Shown here in pieces: positions 1-9,361 of a stretch of DNA of 54,897 bases (position 1 is its first letter; each line of letters starts with the position of its first letter). The stretch covers positions 1-54,897 of the forward strand of contig JABAYY010000055.1 of assembly GCA_018608765.1 (NCBI GenBank), in the 5' to 3' direction. The stretch is from Flavobacteriaceae bacterium. Lineage in GTDB: Bacteria; Bacteroidota; Bacteroidia; Flavobacteriales; Flavobacteriaceae. A program made the position numbers and the translations under genes. A model generated the notes under the pieces. The model was not told where the DNA came from. It worked only from the letters and a program-made list of their open reading frames with translations, and searched no databases.

Positions 1-53
1 ACTTAAAATCCAATGTCCATTAGGACGTACGGGTTCAAGTCCCGTCTTCAGTA
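1..53 (+). tRNA. tRNA-Leu (anticodon UAA), 3' part only
   Basis: The window opens inside a tRNA. Visible parts are an anticodon loop reading C-T-TAA-A-A at 2-8, a long class II variable arm (gtcc at 15-18 pairing with ggac at 23-26), a T-arm (acggg, ttcaagt, cccgt at 29-45) and the 3' acceptor strand cttcagt with discriminator A at 53. The long variable arm together with a TAA anticodon indicates tRNA-Leu. CCA is not encoded. The 5' half lies outside the window, so acceptor pairing cannot be checked. Confidence 0.85.
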
Positions 54-63
54 CAAATGAAAA

Positions 64-90
64 GCCGAAACGAATGTTTCGGCTTTTTTG
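64..90 (+). terminator. Intrinsic terminator of the tRNA gene
   Basis: A 9-bp stem (agccgaaac at 64-72 with gtttcggct at 77-85) closes a GAAT loop and is followed by a run of T. It sits 11 bases after the tRNA 3' end and no other gene is near. Confidence 0.85.
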
Positions 91-433
91 TTTCCTGGAA
101 CGAATAAATTTAGAACAAGCGAAAACATAACGATCCTTTTTCAAGAACTTAGTAGTATTCTAATAACTCTTTTAAATTTCCTTCGCTTAGTTGAGTATCT
201 CAGCATGAAATCAGTTTTTACGGAAATATATTGTAATTAATTGCCAGAACTAATCTCTAATTATTAACAGTAATAACTATTTATTAGTATTTAATTAACT
301 AATTCATTGCGTTAAATCAACTTATAAAGTTAAAATAATCATAATACATCATTTTGTGGGATTTTTTTAACAAAAAGTTAAACAAAAATTACAATAAATA
401 TTATTTTTTTGTAGTCCAAACAAATATATATCT
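91..433. other. Gene-free AT-rich spacer upstream of the fasciclin gene
   Basis: No credible ORF, RNA or repeat was seen. The last 70 bases are very AT-rich and contain TATTTTTTTG at about 401-412, an imperfect match to the TAnnTTTG -7 box, so the promoter of the fasciclin gene probably lies here. No clean -33 TTG was found at the right spacing. Confidence 0.4.
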
Positions 434-1423
434 ATGAAAAATTTATTGAACAACTACAAACTACTATCCCTACTATTTTTGGGTCTCATGACGATTTCTT
501 GCAGTGACGACGATGATACTCCTGCCTCAACCCCAGAATTGGGAACTATTGTTGAAATAGCGATAGACACTCCCGATTTAAGTAATTTGGTTGCTGCACT
601 TGGAGCTGCCGATGGAGATTTAGTTACGACTTTAAGCGGTGGAGAATTTACGGTACTAGCACCTACAAATGCTGCCTTTGAAATGTTTCTTTCTGAGAAC
701 GGTTTTGCAACTTTAGGGGATGTTCCAACTGATTTATTAGCTAATATTTTGCTCAATCATGTAATTGCAGGATCGGTTAGTTCTACGGACTTAGCGACTC
801 TTGGTGCGGGGTATTCTACAACCAATGCAACCAATGCTGATGGTGACAATTTAAGTTTATACTTTAATACCTCAGATGGAGTTGTATTCAACGGAATCTC
901 TAGCGTCACAGCTGCTGATGTTACTGCTTCAAACGGAGTTGTACATGTTGTTGATGCTGTTATTGGACTTCCAACTGTTGTAACATTTGCAGCAGCGGAC
1001 CCTACATTTGGAACACTTGTTGCCGCTCTGACCCAAGAGGGTTTAGAGACGGATTTTTTATCAGTTCTGTCTTCCTCAGACACATTAGCTCAATTTACTG
1101 TTTTTGCTCCTACGAATGCTGCTTTTGGGGATTTGCTTTCTGAGCTTGGATTTGATTCCTTAGACTCAATTGCCCCAGCATTGTTAGAAAGTGTTTTAAA
1201 AATGCATGTTATTGCATCGGCAAACGTAAGATCTACAGATTTAGAAGAAGCCATGGTGGGAGTGCCACTTGCGGGAGAGAATATTACATTTTCCTTAATC
1301 ACAGAACCAAATATCACAGATCCAAATGATAGAGTGTCAAACATTATTGTCGTTGATGTTCAAGCTATGAATGGTGTGGTTCATGCTGTAGATAAAGTGA
1401 TCTTGCCGTTGTTGGAAGATTAA
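434..1423 (+). CDS. Surface lipoprotein with two fasciclin (FAS1) domains
   Basis: A 329-residue protein. The N-terminus has a hydrophobic signal ending in the lipobox-like ISC-S at Cys23, followed by SDDDD, the acidic pattern linked in Flavobacterium to export of lipoproteins to the cell surface. Two FAS1 (beta-Ig-H3) domains follow, at about residues 40-180 and 185-328. Each shows the family pattern: FTVFAPTNAAF near the start (written FTVLAPTNAAF in the first copy) and NGVVHVVDAV or NGVVHAVDKV at the end. FAS1 domains are usually adhesion modules. A role in attachment or matrix is inferred from the family, not shown here. The gene is alone, with its own terminator. The start codon was chosen because the signal peptide begins directly at this Met. 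Confidence 0.9.
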   Translation: MKNLLNNYKLLSLLFLGLMTISCSDDDDTPASTPELGTIVEIAIDTPDLSNLVAALGAADGDLVTTLSGGEFTVLAPTNAAFEMFLSENGFATLGDVPTDLLANILLNHVIAGSVSSTDLATLGAGYSTTNATNADGDNLSLYFNTSDGVVFNGISSVTAADVTASNGVVHVVDAVIGLPTVVTFAAADPTFGTLVAALTQEGLETDFLSVLSSSDTLAQFTVFAPTNAAFGDLLSELGFDSLDSIAPALLESVLKMHVIASANVRSTDLEEAMVGVPLAGENITFSLITEPNITDPNDRVSNIIVVDVQAMNGVVHAVDKVILPLLED

Positions 1424-1500
1424 ATAAAGCAAAGCCGTAAGTTTATATGTTTTTTTAAACTATGATCATTTGGTTTTTGGCTTTCACCATAATTTAACAA

Positions 1501-1540
1501 AAAACGGGATAATTCTCTTTTGAGAATTATCCCGTTTTTT
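1501..1540. terminator. Strong bidirectional terminator between fasciclin gene and alkB
   Basis: A perfect stem of about 17 bp (aaaacgggataattctc at 1501-1517 with its complement at 1522-1538) has a TTTT loop. It carries A on one side and T on the other, so it can end both convergent genes. Confidence 0.9.
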
Positions 1541-1592
1541 ATGTCTTTAATGCTCCTAAATTACAAGTAATTAGAAGTAAATAAAACGATCT

Positions 1593-2636
1593 TTATTTTT
1601 CTTTCATTTCTTTGGGCACTAATGGATTCATGATTTTGAACCAAAGCGGCGGAACCAAACTTAATAGAATGGATGCGGGGTAGCCAAAAGGTAATGTAGG
1701 GCTTTGGTCGTAGCTATTTAACAGTTGGTATTTTTTGGATGACTTAAAGTGGTGGTCACTATGTCTTGTCAATTCATACAAAACAATTCTTCCAATATTA
1801 AAATTAGAATTCCATGAATGGTGAGGCTGTACGCGTTCGTACCTTCCAGAGGATGTTTTAAACCGCCTCAATCCATAATGCTCAATATAATTAATGCTTT
1901 CTAAAAACAGAAATGACACAACTCCAATGGCGATGGCAAACAACATAGCATTAATTGAAAAGAAGTAGAACACTCCAAATATATAGGTTGGCTGAATCAA
2001 ATGATACCAAAGCATGTCATTTTTCACAGATAAGAAAGGGCGTTTTTCAGTTTTTAAAAGTTTTATCTGACGTATCCAAGCATCTGCGTATTGTCGTGTT
2101 ACCGAGGTAACCCAAAACGAAAATACTGTCTGGTTATATTTTGCTGTTGCGCCGTCGTTTGGGGTCGCAACGTTCATGTGATGTCCAAAGTTGTGCTCTA
2201 TATAAAAATGCATGTATAAGCAGGGCATATATAGGCATTTACTCATAAATCGCTCAAAGTAAGGGGTTCTATGCCCTAGTTCATGCGCTACATTAATGGC
2301 GTTAGTTGCCAATAAAATTCCTGCAGAGAGCCCAAGTCCAATAAGTTCATAAACAGCGTATTCTTGTGTTTCAATTTTAGTAAAAACCAAATACAAAAGA
2401 CTAAAAACAATCGGAAGATTTAAATATAACATCGCATCAAAAACCCATTTTGATGCGATGTTATCCTTTTCATCTTTGGATAGGTTTTCAGTATGATTTC
2501 CTATAATTAGATCTAGGAAAGGAAGTGCAATAAAAGCGTAAATAACAGAAGTATACGTCCCCAAACCCATGGATTCAAATGAAATGAACGCCGAAAGAGG
2601 TACAGTATAAGCAAATAGATATTTTAAATCTCTCAC
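1593..2636 (-). CDS. alkB: Alkane 1-monooxygenase (AlkB-type membrane di-iron hydroxylase)
   Basis: A 347-residue polytopic membrane protein with several hydrophobic segments in the first 110 residues and around 215-248. All the histidine motifs of the AlkB family are present in order: HELGH at 118-122, EHNFGHH at 147-153, NYIEHYG at 249-255 and RHSDHH at 291-296. These ligate the non-heme di-iron centre that inserts oxygen at the terminal carbon of alkanes. The fourth motif (NYxEHYG) separates AlkB from plain fatty-acid desaturases. No rubredoxin, rubredoxin reductase or regulator gene lies next to it, so its electron donors must be encoded elsewhere. Substrate range cannot be read from sequence; a long-chain lipid substrate is an alternative. 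The gene is monocistronic and converges on the fasciclin gene. Confidence 0.88.
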   Translation of the reverse strand: MRDLKYLFAYTVPLSAFISFESMGLGTYTSVIYAFIALPFLDLIIGNHTENLSKDEKDNIASKWVFDAMLYLNLPIVFSLLYLVFTKIETQEYAVYELIGLGLSAGILLATNAINVAHELGHRTPYFERFMSKCLYMPCLYMHFYIEHNFGHHMNVATPNDGATAKYNQTVFSFWVTSVTRQYADAWIRQIKLLKTEKRPFLSVKNDMLWYHLIQPTYIFGVFYFFSINAMLFAIAIGVVSFLFLESINYIEHYGLRRFKTSSGRYERVQPHHSWNSNFNIGRIVLYELTRHSDHHFKSSKKYQLLNSYDQSPTLPFGYPASILLSLVPPLWFKIMNPLVPKEMKEK

Positions 2637-3249
2637 TTTTTAAAGATATAAAAAAATAAATTAGGAGTCTTACCCTGATAAACCTTCAAAACATCCAATT
2701 CTGTCTGTTGGTTTGTACAGAAATGGGTTTTTGTTTTTAAAATTTGGAAACCAAAAAAATCATATTGAAAGTTGTGGAGTTGTAATGTAATTAAATTGTT
2801 GATTCAATGATTATTACATTCGACATGCGCTCACAAACACGCTTTAAGGTTGTTTTTTAATAAATTGACTTGACCGTTCGTTACACCAAACAGCCGTTTG
2901 TTACATCAAACAGCCGTTTGTTACATTAAGCTAGTATCTTTCTCTTAGGCGTCTTTTCTTTGTTTGCGAAACCATGAAATGAAATTGCTTTTTTAATTAA
3001 GCAAGCCGTTATAAACCTAAAATATATTGTAAATATTAATAATGCCGATGGCAGTAACTGTGAACTTGTTGGGAATCTTATATTGCCCGTTGCCAAACGA
3101 AGAAAAGAAGATTTAGTGTCCTTCTTAAATATTAAGTAATCTTGGTTTTAGAACCATCCCCTTAGTCTTACAGATGGATTTTAGCGTAATCCATACTTCT
3201 AATTAGCTCAAATTTCAAATTTTTATTACCTTGTGCCTTTAGAATTAAT
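2637..3249. other. 613-bp gene-free divergent region upstream of alkB and the glycan-locus regulator
   Basis: No ATG-initiated gene is evident. It holds an interrupted hairpin at 2784-2820 (aatgtaat with attacatt, and an inner attg/caat) and a 20-bp tandem repeat at 2874-2927. There is also an open frame without ATG at 2978-3139, which might be a gene relic. Both flanking genes read away from it, so promoters for alkB and for the regulator should be inside. Confidence 0.5.
2874..2927. repeat. 20-bp tandem direct repeat, about 2.7 copies
   Basis: Unit ccgtttgttacatcaaacag. Copy 1 at 2874-2893 has two base changes, copy 2 is at 2894-2913 and a partial copy 3 is at 2914-2927. At each junction CAAAC-AGCC-GTTTG forms a small inverted repeat, so the array may also be read as phased hairpins or protein-binding half-sites. 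Confidence 0.8.
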
Positions 3250-6054
3250 ATGAGGATTATTAAGTATATTTTAGTTTTATTCTCCACTTTGGTGATCTCT
3301 GCGCAAGAGCACCCCCCCGTAATGTCTTATAATCCAGACGCCTATGGAGGTCAAAATCAGAACTGGAGTGTTTCTCAGTCATCTGATCAAACTATGTATT
3401 TTGCTAACAACTCTGGTTTATTAGAGTACGATGGCATGAATTGGAACAGTTATCCTGTCCCAGATAAATCTATCGTAAGATCTGTAAAAGCAATTGGCGC
3501 CCAAATTTACACTGGGAGTTATATGGATTTCGGTGTTTGGAAACGAAATGATAAAAGCATCTTAGAGTACACTTCTTTAGTTCAACAGTTGGATATTGAA
3601 CTCGCTGAAGATGAACAGTTTTGGGATATTATAAAATTAGATGATTGGTTAATATTTCAATCTCTTTCTAGAATTTATCTAGTCAATGAACTCACAAAAG
3701 AAACAACATTTATAGAGTCTGATCATGTCATCTCAAACATCTTTGAGGTGGAAGGAGTTTTGTTTTTTAATAAATTAAATAAAGGAGTTTATAAGATTCT
3801 AGATGGAAATGTAGAGCTAGTTAGTGATGACCCAAGGTTAACTTCTGACAATCTAGTTGGCTTAATAGAACACAAGGATCAACTCCTTCTAATGACCGCA
3901 TCTAATGGTTTTTATTTCTTAAATAATAACAAACTTACTCCTTGGAAAATAGACCCTAAAGTGAACCTGAATGCACTTACAATCTATAGTTCCACTAAGT
4001 TAAGTGACAACAGTATAGTGATTGGAACTGTATCTAAAGGGCTTTATCACTTGAGTCCACAAGGGACGCTTAAGTATGACCTTAACTTTGAGAAAGGCCT
4101 CAGTAACAATACTGTGTTATCTGTTTTTGAGGATTACCAAAATAATCTATGGTTAGGGCTCGATATTGGAGTCAGCCATATAAATCTTTCCTCTCAGTTT
4201 ATTGTTTGCAATGACACAAAAGGAGCTATCGGAACGGTCTATACCTCTGTATTATTTGAAAACTATTTATACTTAGGAACAAATCAAGGTCTATTTTATA
4301 AACGAAGAGGAGTGAACTCAGACTTCACTTTTGTGCCGGGTACAAATGGTCAAGTGTGGAACCTGAAGGTTATTGACAACCAAATTTTTTGCGGCCATGA
4401 CCGTGGAACCTTAATAATCCAAAATCAAACGTTACAATACAGTATAACCCAATCGCTTGGAACGTGGGACTTTAAACCCCTTGAAGACAATCCAAACATT
4501 ATATTACAAGGTAATTATAATGGATTAAGTCTCTTAGAGAAAACACAAGGCAAATGGCGTTATAGAAATAGAATTAAAGGGTTTGACATATCGAGTCGTT
4601 TTTATCAATACATTGGAGATAAAATATACGTTAATCATGAATTAAGGGGCTTACATGAGTTTATCTTAAGTGAAGATTTAACAACAGCTTCTGAAGTTTC
4701 AAACATCACTCCAATGACCAAGGGTAATGGTTCAAATTTCCTTAAATTCTCCAAAAACTATTATTACACCTCGTCTGAAGACGTGTATAAATTCAATCTC
4801 ACTGAAAAATCTTTTTCTGACTCAGACCCTTTCAAAGAAGTTTTAAAGGATTTCTCAACGCGAACAACCATTATGGATGTCAAGGATTCTCAAGGTCTTA
4901 AATGGTGCTTTGCAGATGACAATATTTTAATAATTAGCGCTGGAAGTGTCACACAAACACCAAAAGTTGAAATCATTCCAGTTGCGATATCAAACTTTAA
5001 AAAAGTTGTTTCTGGTTTTGAAAACTTAACAAAAATTGGCACTGATGAGTACCTTTTAGGCTCTGCCTATGGGTATTTTATTTTTAATTCAGATACGCCC
5101 AAACCAAACCATCTTTATAATTTAAAAATTAATTCTGTTGAGGCTAGTAAAATAAATGAAGAGAAATTTAGACTCGATTCTAAAGCCCCAAAACAACTAG
5201 ATTCCAAGAGTAATAATATTTATATAAACTTTAGCATTCCACATTATGACAATATCGTTAGTAAGAAATATTCTTACAAATTAACAGGGTGGTCTAACGC
5301 TTGGTCTGATTGGCAATCTGAATCGCATCAAGTCTTTGAAAACCTTCCTTACGGGAGTTATAAATTTGAAGTTAAGGGTAAAATAGGAAACTCCGAAACA
5401 CTTAACAACGCGTCCTATTCTTTTGTTATCAACCGTCCATGGTACCTTTCAAATACTGCAATTACTATATATGGAATCATCTTTATTGTGTTATGGGTCT
5501 TGATTCATAACCTATACAAAAGGTATTACAGAAAACAACAACAACAACTTCTTCAGAAATCTCATGAGCAACTGGCACTTAAAGAGCTTGAAACCTCTCA
5601 GAAATTTATGCAGTTAACAAATGAAAAGCTTAAACTCGATATCGAAAGCAAAAATAGAGAGTTGGCGGTTTCTACAATGAGTTTAATTAAAAAGAACGAG
5701 TTTTTGAACAGTATCAAAAGTGAATTGAAAGAGAAAGACAATCAGCAGGACATTAAAAAAGTGATAAGGATCATTGATAAGAACCTAAACAATACAGACG
5801 ATTGGAAACTGTTCGAAGAAGCTTTTAATAATGCGGACAAGGACTTTCTTAAACTTATCAAAGAAAAGCACCCAGTACTAACGCCAAATGACCTTCGTTT
5901 GTGTGCATACTTGCGCCTGAATTTGTCCTCAAAAGAAATAGCACCACTATTAAATATCTCCCCACGTAGCGTAGAGGTGAAACGTTATAGACTGCGCAAG
6001 AAAATGGATTTACCCCATGAATCTAGCTTAACAAATTATATTTTAGAAATATAA
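3250..6054 (+). CDS. Membrane-spanning sensor-regulator: beta-propeller, Y_Y_Y domain, LuxR-type HTH
   Basis: A 934-residue protein. After a signal peptide (residues 1-19, ending in SAQ) comes a long beta-propeller-like region with repeated two-component-propeller motifs such as GLSNNTVLSVFEDYQNNLWLG. A Y_Y_Y-type domain follows at about 655-720, then one transmembrane helix at about 733-753, a charged coiled coil at about 760-850, and a C-terminal LuxR/GerE-type helix-turn-helix at about 877-930 (LTPNDLRLCAYL, then SSKEIAPLLNIS). There is no histidine kinase or receiver domain, unlike the hybrid two-component regulators of many glycan loci. It therefore resembles a one-component sensor that detects oligosaccharide in the periplasm and acts on DNA through its cytoplasmic tail. 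Its position just before susC suggests that it controls the downstream locus, probably in response to beta-glucan fragments (inference). Confidence 0.85.
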   Translation: MRIIKYILVLFSTLVISAQEHPPVMSYNPDAYGGQNQNWSVSQSSDQTMYFANNSGLLEYDGMNWNSYPVPDKSIVRSVKAIGAQIYTGSYMDFGVWKRNDKSILEYTSLVQQLDIELAEDEQFWDIIKLDDWLIFQSLSRIYLVNELTKETTFIESDHVISNIFEVEGVLFFNKLNKGVYKILDGNVELVSDDPRLTSDNLVGLIEHKDQLLLMTASNGFYFLNNNKLTPWKIDPKVNLNALTIYSSTKLSDNSIVIGTVSKGLYHLSPQGTLKYDLNFEKGLSNNTVLSVFEDYQNNLWLGLDIGVSHINLSSQFIVCNDTKGAIGTVYTSVLFENYLYLGTNQGLFYKRRGVNSDFTFVPGTNGQVWNLKVIDNQIFCGHDRGTLIIQNQTLQYSITQSLGTWDFKPLEDNPNIILQGNYNGLSLLEKTQGKWRYRNRIKGFDISSRFYQYIGDKIYVNHELRGLHEFILSEDLTTASEVSNITPMTKGNGSNFLKFSKNYYYTSSEDVYKFNLTEKSFSDSDPFKEVLKDFSTRTTIMDVKDSQGLKWCFADDNILIISAGSVTQTPKVEIIPVAISNFKKVVSGFENLTKIGTDEYLLGSAYGYFIFNSDTPKPNHLYNLKINSVEASKINEEKFRLDSKAPKQLDSKSNNIYINFSIPHYDNIVSKKYSYKLTGWSNAWSDWQSESHQVFENLPYGSYKFEVKGKIGNSETLNNASYSFVINRPWYLSNTAITIYGIIFIVLWVLIHNLYKRYYRKQQQQLLQKSHEQLALKELETSQKFMQLTNEKLKLDIESKNRELAVSTMSLIKKNEFLNSIKSELKEKDNQQDIKKVIRIIDKNLNNTDDWKLFEEAFNNADKDFLKLIKEKHPVLTPNDLRLCAYLRLNLSSKEIAPLLNISPRSVEVKRYRLRKKMDLPHESSLTNYILEI

Positions 6055-6285
6055 CAACCCTACAACGCCCTTTTTTACCCATACATACACCCTACATTTG
6101 TGTTTTTTCCCCCAGCACCTCTAATATTATATTACTTTCAAATCACCATCTTTAACCTTAAAAAGTAAGATTTCATCAAACATCGTTTACTTTTTTTGAG
6201 TTGTATATTTTTTGTAGCGGTAATTTTTAAAGAATTAGCAATTAGTTGTGGTAGTTTTATGACAAACTAATCCAAACCAATATTT
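6055..6285 (+). promoter_or_regulatory. Likely susC promoter region with an inverted repeat
   Basis: An inverted repeat AAAAAGTAA (6160-6168) and TTACTTTTT (6187-6195) has an 18-base spacer. It is followed by a T-rich stretch and TATATTTTTTG at 6204-6214, close to but not exactly the TAnnTTTG -7 box. The repeat could be the regulator's operator or a weak AT-rich terminator of the upstream gene; sequence alone does not decide. Confidence 0.35.
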
Positions 6286-9200
6286 ATGAGAAAAATATTT
6301 TATTCCGCACTGATGATTTTGTCATTTGCTTTTACAGCAACTGCTCAAAATACAACAGTAAGCGGTACAGTGAAATCTAGCGTTGATGGCCTCCCTCTTA
6401 TAGGAGTAAACGTCATAGTTAAAGACACAAGCACAGGTGCTGTGTCCGATTTCGATGGAAATTTTACCATCACAAACGTACAACCGAATGCAACTTTGGT
6501 CTTTACCTATATAGGGTTTCAGACGAAAGAATTACCAGCATCGGCTAATATGAATGTTTCTTTAGATGAAGACAATGAATCTCTTGATGAGATTGTTGTG
6601 ATTGGATACGGAACTCAAAAGAAAAAAGAAGTCACAGGAGCTGTTACAGTTTTAGGCTCTAAAGCAATTGAGAAGCTAAACCCAGTAAGAGTAGAACAAG
6701 CTTTACAAGGCCAAGTGGCTGGTGTAAATGTGACCTCTAACTCAGGTTCGCCTGGTGCAGGATCTAATATTAGAATTCGAGGAGTTTCTACAAATGGAGA
6801 CAGCCGACCTTTAATTTTAGTGGATGGTAACAGAGTAGGAGACTTATCTGCAATCAACCCTAGCGATATTAAATCTATCAACGTATTAAAAGATGCAACC
6901 GCTGGTATTTATGGTGTTCAAGCCGCCAATGGTGTGATCTTAATTACTACAAAATCGGGTAGAAAAAATTCGGAATTAAAATTTCAATTTGATTCATACA
7001 CGGGAATTCAAAAGACGAGTAAAAAATTAGACTTATTAAATCCAACAGATTTTGCTATCTATGTAAACGATGCTGCAGATGACACTGAATTTTTTGTGTA
7101 CCCACAAACAGGTACTGACTGGCAAGATGAGGTTTTTGAAACGGCAATCATATCAAATGTAAATTTGAGTGCTAGTGGCGGAACAGAAAAATCAGCATAC
7201 TCTTTTGGTGTATCTTATTTAGATCAAGACGGTATTGTAGGGTTAGGAAAATCTAATTTTAACAGACTTACTGCCAGATTAAATTATCAATACAATATTT
7301 TAGATAATTTGAAACTTACGGCGACTGCTCTCCATACAGTTTCAGAAAAAAACAACTTAGCTGAAGGCGGTATTGGAGCCGTATTGTACAATGCAGTCAA
7401 TATCAATCCAAACCTAGCAACTAGAGACGAAAACGGAAACTATTCTTTAGTTGAAGACATCAGACAAATTGAAATTATTAACCCTCTAGCTCAAATAGAT
7501 AACAACTACAACACGAGTCGTGTGTCTAAAATTAGTGGAACTTTTGGTATCGATTATACTTTCTTAGAGAACTTCACAGTGAGTTCTAAACTTCAAATGA
7601 ATCATGCCAATGTAAGAGACGATGTTTTCAGACCAGAAGTCAATTATGGCCCAAGTAGAGGTGCAAATTTAATAGGAAATGAAGTTATAGATCATGGTGC
7701 AGATTATGATGATTACATTTGGGATAATTATATTACTTATGAAAATACGTTTAATGACAAACATAATTTAACTGTTTTATTAGGAACCTCTTTATCTCAT
7801 GAAGAAGGTACATTTTATGGGTATCAAGGGGCAACCTCAATAGCGACTAACAATCCAGATCAAAGTGTTTGGGATATGGAAGTTATAAACCCACGATTCC
7901 AACCGAATCAAATAGCCGTTGGAAACAATGTTTTTGAGAAACGTCTTTCATCAATATTCACAAGAATACAGTATAACTATAAAGGGAAATATTTGCTTTC
8001 AGCAGTAATGAGAAGAGATGGTTCTTCTGCTTTTGGACCAAATAATAAATATGGTTACTTTCCTTCAGGATCAATTGGATGGAACATTTCTGAAGAAGAT
8101 TTCTTAAAAGATAGCTCTTGGCTAAATAGCCTTAAAGTAAGAGCCAGTTATGGAGTTATTGGAAATGATAAAATTAGATTATTTGGATTTACATCTCTTT
8201 TAACAGGAGAAGCTACATACGACCCAGGAAATGCAACAGGAATTCCAGACTTACTTAATGGTGTTGCCATTGGTCTAATTGGAAACCCAAACATTCAATG
8301 GGAAGAGCAAGTATCTAAAAACTTTGGTTTAGACACCTCTTTATTTAATAATAAAGTATCTATTTCTGCCGATATTTATTCCAAATTAACTGAGAAATTA
8401 CTAATTGCTCCAGATGGTTCTGGATTATTAGGTGCAGCCGCACCAGGCTCTGCTTTGCCAATTGTAAACGCAGGTTCTGTTGAAAATAAAGGGGTCGAGT
8501 TTAGTATCAACTACAATGACAACTTTACCGAAGACTTTAAATTTAATGTTGGGTTTAATTTCACAACCCTTCAAAATGAAGTATTGTCTGTCGACGTTGG
8601 AGGAAATGGAATTGTGAATGGTGGTGATTTTGGAGTTGGTATTAGCCAAACAACATCTCGTATGCAAGCAGGCATGCCAATGGGTTATTTTTATGGATAC
8701 CAAACAAATGGTATTTACCAAACGCAATCAGAAATTGATGTTCTAAACGCAAGCGCACCAGAAGGAGTTTATCATGCGACTGTAGCGCCAGGAGATTTAA
8801 AATTCGTTGACACAAACGGAAACGGATATATTGATCCAGATGACAGAACAAATCTTGGAGATCCTCTAGCGGACATTACCATGGGCTTTAACATAGGATT
8901 TACTTACAAAAACCTAGACTTTAGTGCCAATGCATTCGCTTCTATCGGAAACGATATGGTAAGAGATTACGAACGTAAAGATTTGTATGCCAACAGAGGA
9001 ACTTATATGCTAAACAGATGGCAAGGTACAGGAACAAGTAATACAGTCCCTAGAGCTGTGGCAGGAGCGTCTGTAAACACAGATGTATTCTCAGATTTTT
9101 ATGTAGAAGATGCATCGTTCTTACGTTTACAAAACGTTCAAATAGGGTATTCTTTTAATCCTAAAGTTCTATCGAGCCTAGGTTTAGATAAATTTAGAAT

Positions 9201-9351
9201 TTATGTTTCAGGAAATAACTTATATACCCTCACAGATTATTTAGGATATGATCCATCAGCAAGTAACGGAGCCCCAATTGGTTCTGGTATAGATAAAGGC
9301 TTTTACCCAGTGGCAAGCTCATATCTATTAGGTGTTAATTTAAACTTTTAA
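6286..9351 (+). CDS. SusC-like TonB-dependent outer-membrane glycan transporter
   Basis: A 1021-residue protein. It has a signal peptide (1-20, ending in ATAQ), a carboxypeptidase-regulatory-like beta-sandwich at about 22-100 (VSGTVKSSVDGLPLIGVNV...SDFDGNF...TYIGFQT), then a TonB-box region LDEIVVIGYGTQKKKEVTGAV at about 100-120, the plug (RIRGVSTNG...PLILVDGNRVGDLSAINPSDIKSINVLKDATAGIYG), and a beta-barrel ending in the aromatic C-terminus NLNF. SusC proteins import oligosaccharides across the outer membrane with energy from TonB-ExbBD, closed by a SusD lid. Only 10 bp separate it from susD. The neighbouring GH16 and GH3 enzymes suggest laminarin-type beta-1,3-glucan as cargo; this is inference from context. 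Confidence 0.95.
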   Translation: MRKIFYSALMILSFAFTATAQNTTVSGTVKSSVDGLPLIGVNVIVKDTSTGAVSDFDGNFTITNVQPNATLVFTYIGFQTKELPASANMNVSLDEDNESLDEIVVIGYGTQKKKEVTGAVTVLGSKAIEKLNPVRVEQALQGQVAGVNVTSNSGSPGAGSNIRIRGVSTNGDSRPLILVDGNRVGDLSAINPSDIKSINVLKDATAGIYGVQAANGVILITTKSGRKNSELKFQFDSYTGIQKTSKKLDLLNPTDFAIYVNDAADDTEFFVYPQTGTDWQDEVFETAIISNVNLSASGGTEKSAYSFGVSYLDQDGIVGLGKSNFNRLTARLNYQYNILDNLKLTATALHTVSEKNNLAEGGIGAVLYNAVNINPNLATRDENGNYSLVEDIRQIEIINPLAQIDNNYNTSRVSKISGTFGIDYTFLENFTVSSKLQMNHANVRDDVFRPEVNYGPSRGANLIGNEVIDHGADYDDYIWDNYITYENTFNDKHNLTVLLGTSLSHEEGTFYGYQGATSIATNNPDQSVWDMEVINPRFQPNQIAVGNNVFEKRLSSIFTRIQYNYKGKYLLSAVMRRDGSSAFGPNNKYGYFPSGSIGWNISEEDFLKDSSWLNSLKVRASYGVIGNDKIRLFGFTSLLTGEATYDPGNATGIPDLLNGVAIGLIGNPNIQWEEQVSKNFGLDTSLFNNKVSISADIYSKLTEKLLIAPDGSGLLGAAAPGSALPIVNAGSVENKGVEFSINYNDNFTEDFKFNVGFNFTTLQNEVLSVDVGGNGIVNGGDFGVGISQTTSRMQAGMPMGYFYGYQTNGIYQTQSEIDVLNASAPEGVYHATVAPGDLKFVDTNGNGYIDPDDRTNLGDPLADITMGFNIGFTYKNLDFSANAFASIGNDMVRDYERKDLYANRGTYMLNRWQGTGTSNTVPRAVAGASVNTDVFSDFYVEDASFLRLQNVQIGYSFNPKVLSSLGLDKFRIYVSGNNLYTLTDYLGYDPSASNGAPIGSGIDKGFYPVASSYLLGVNLNF

Positions 9352-9361
9352 TAATTATATT

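Noticed and set aside
2881-2930. CRISPR-like array in the alkB/regulator spacer
   Set aside because: The 20-bp units are directly tandem with no unique spacers and no cas genes are present, so this is a simple tandem repeat.
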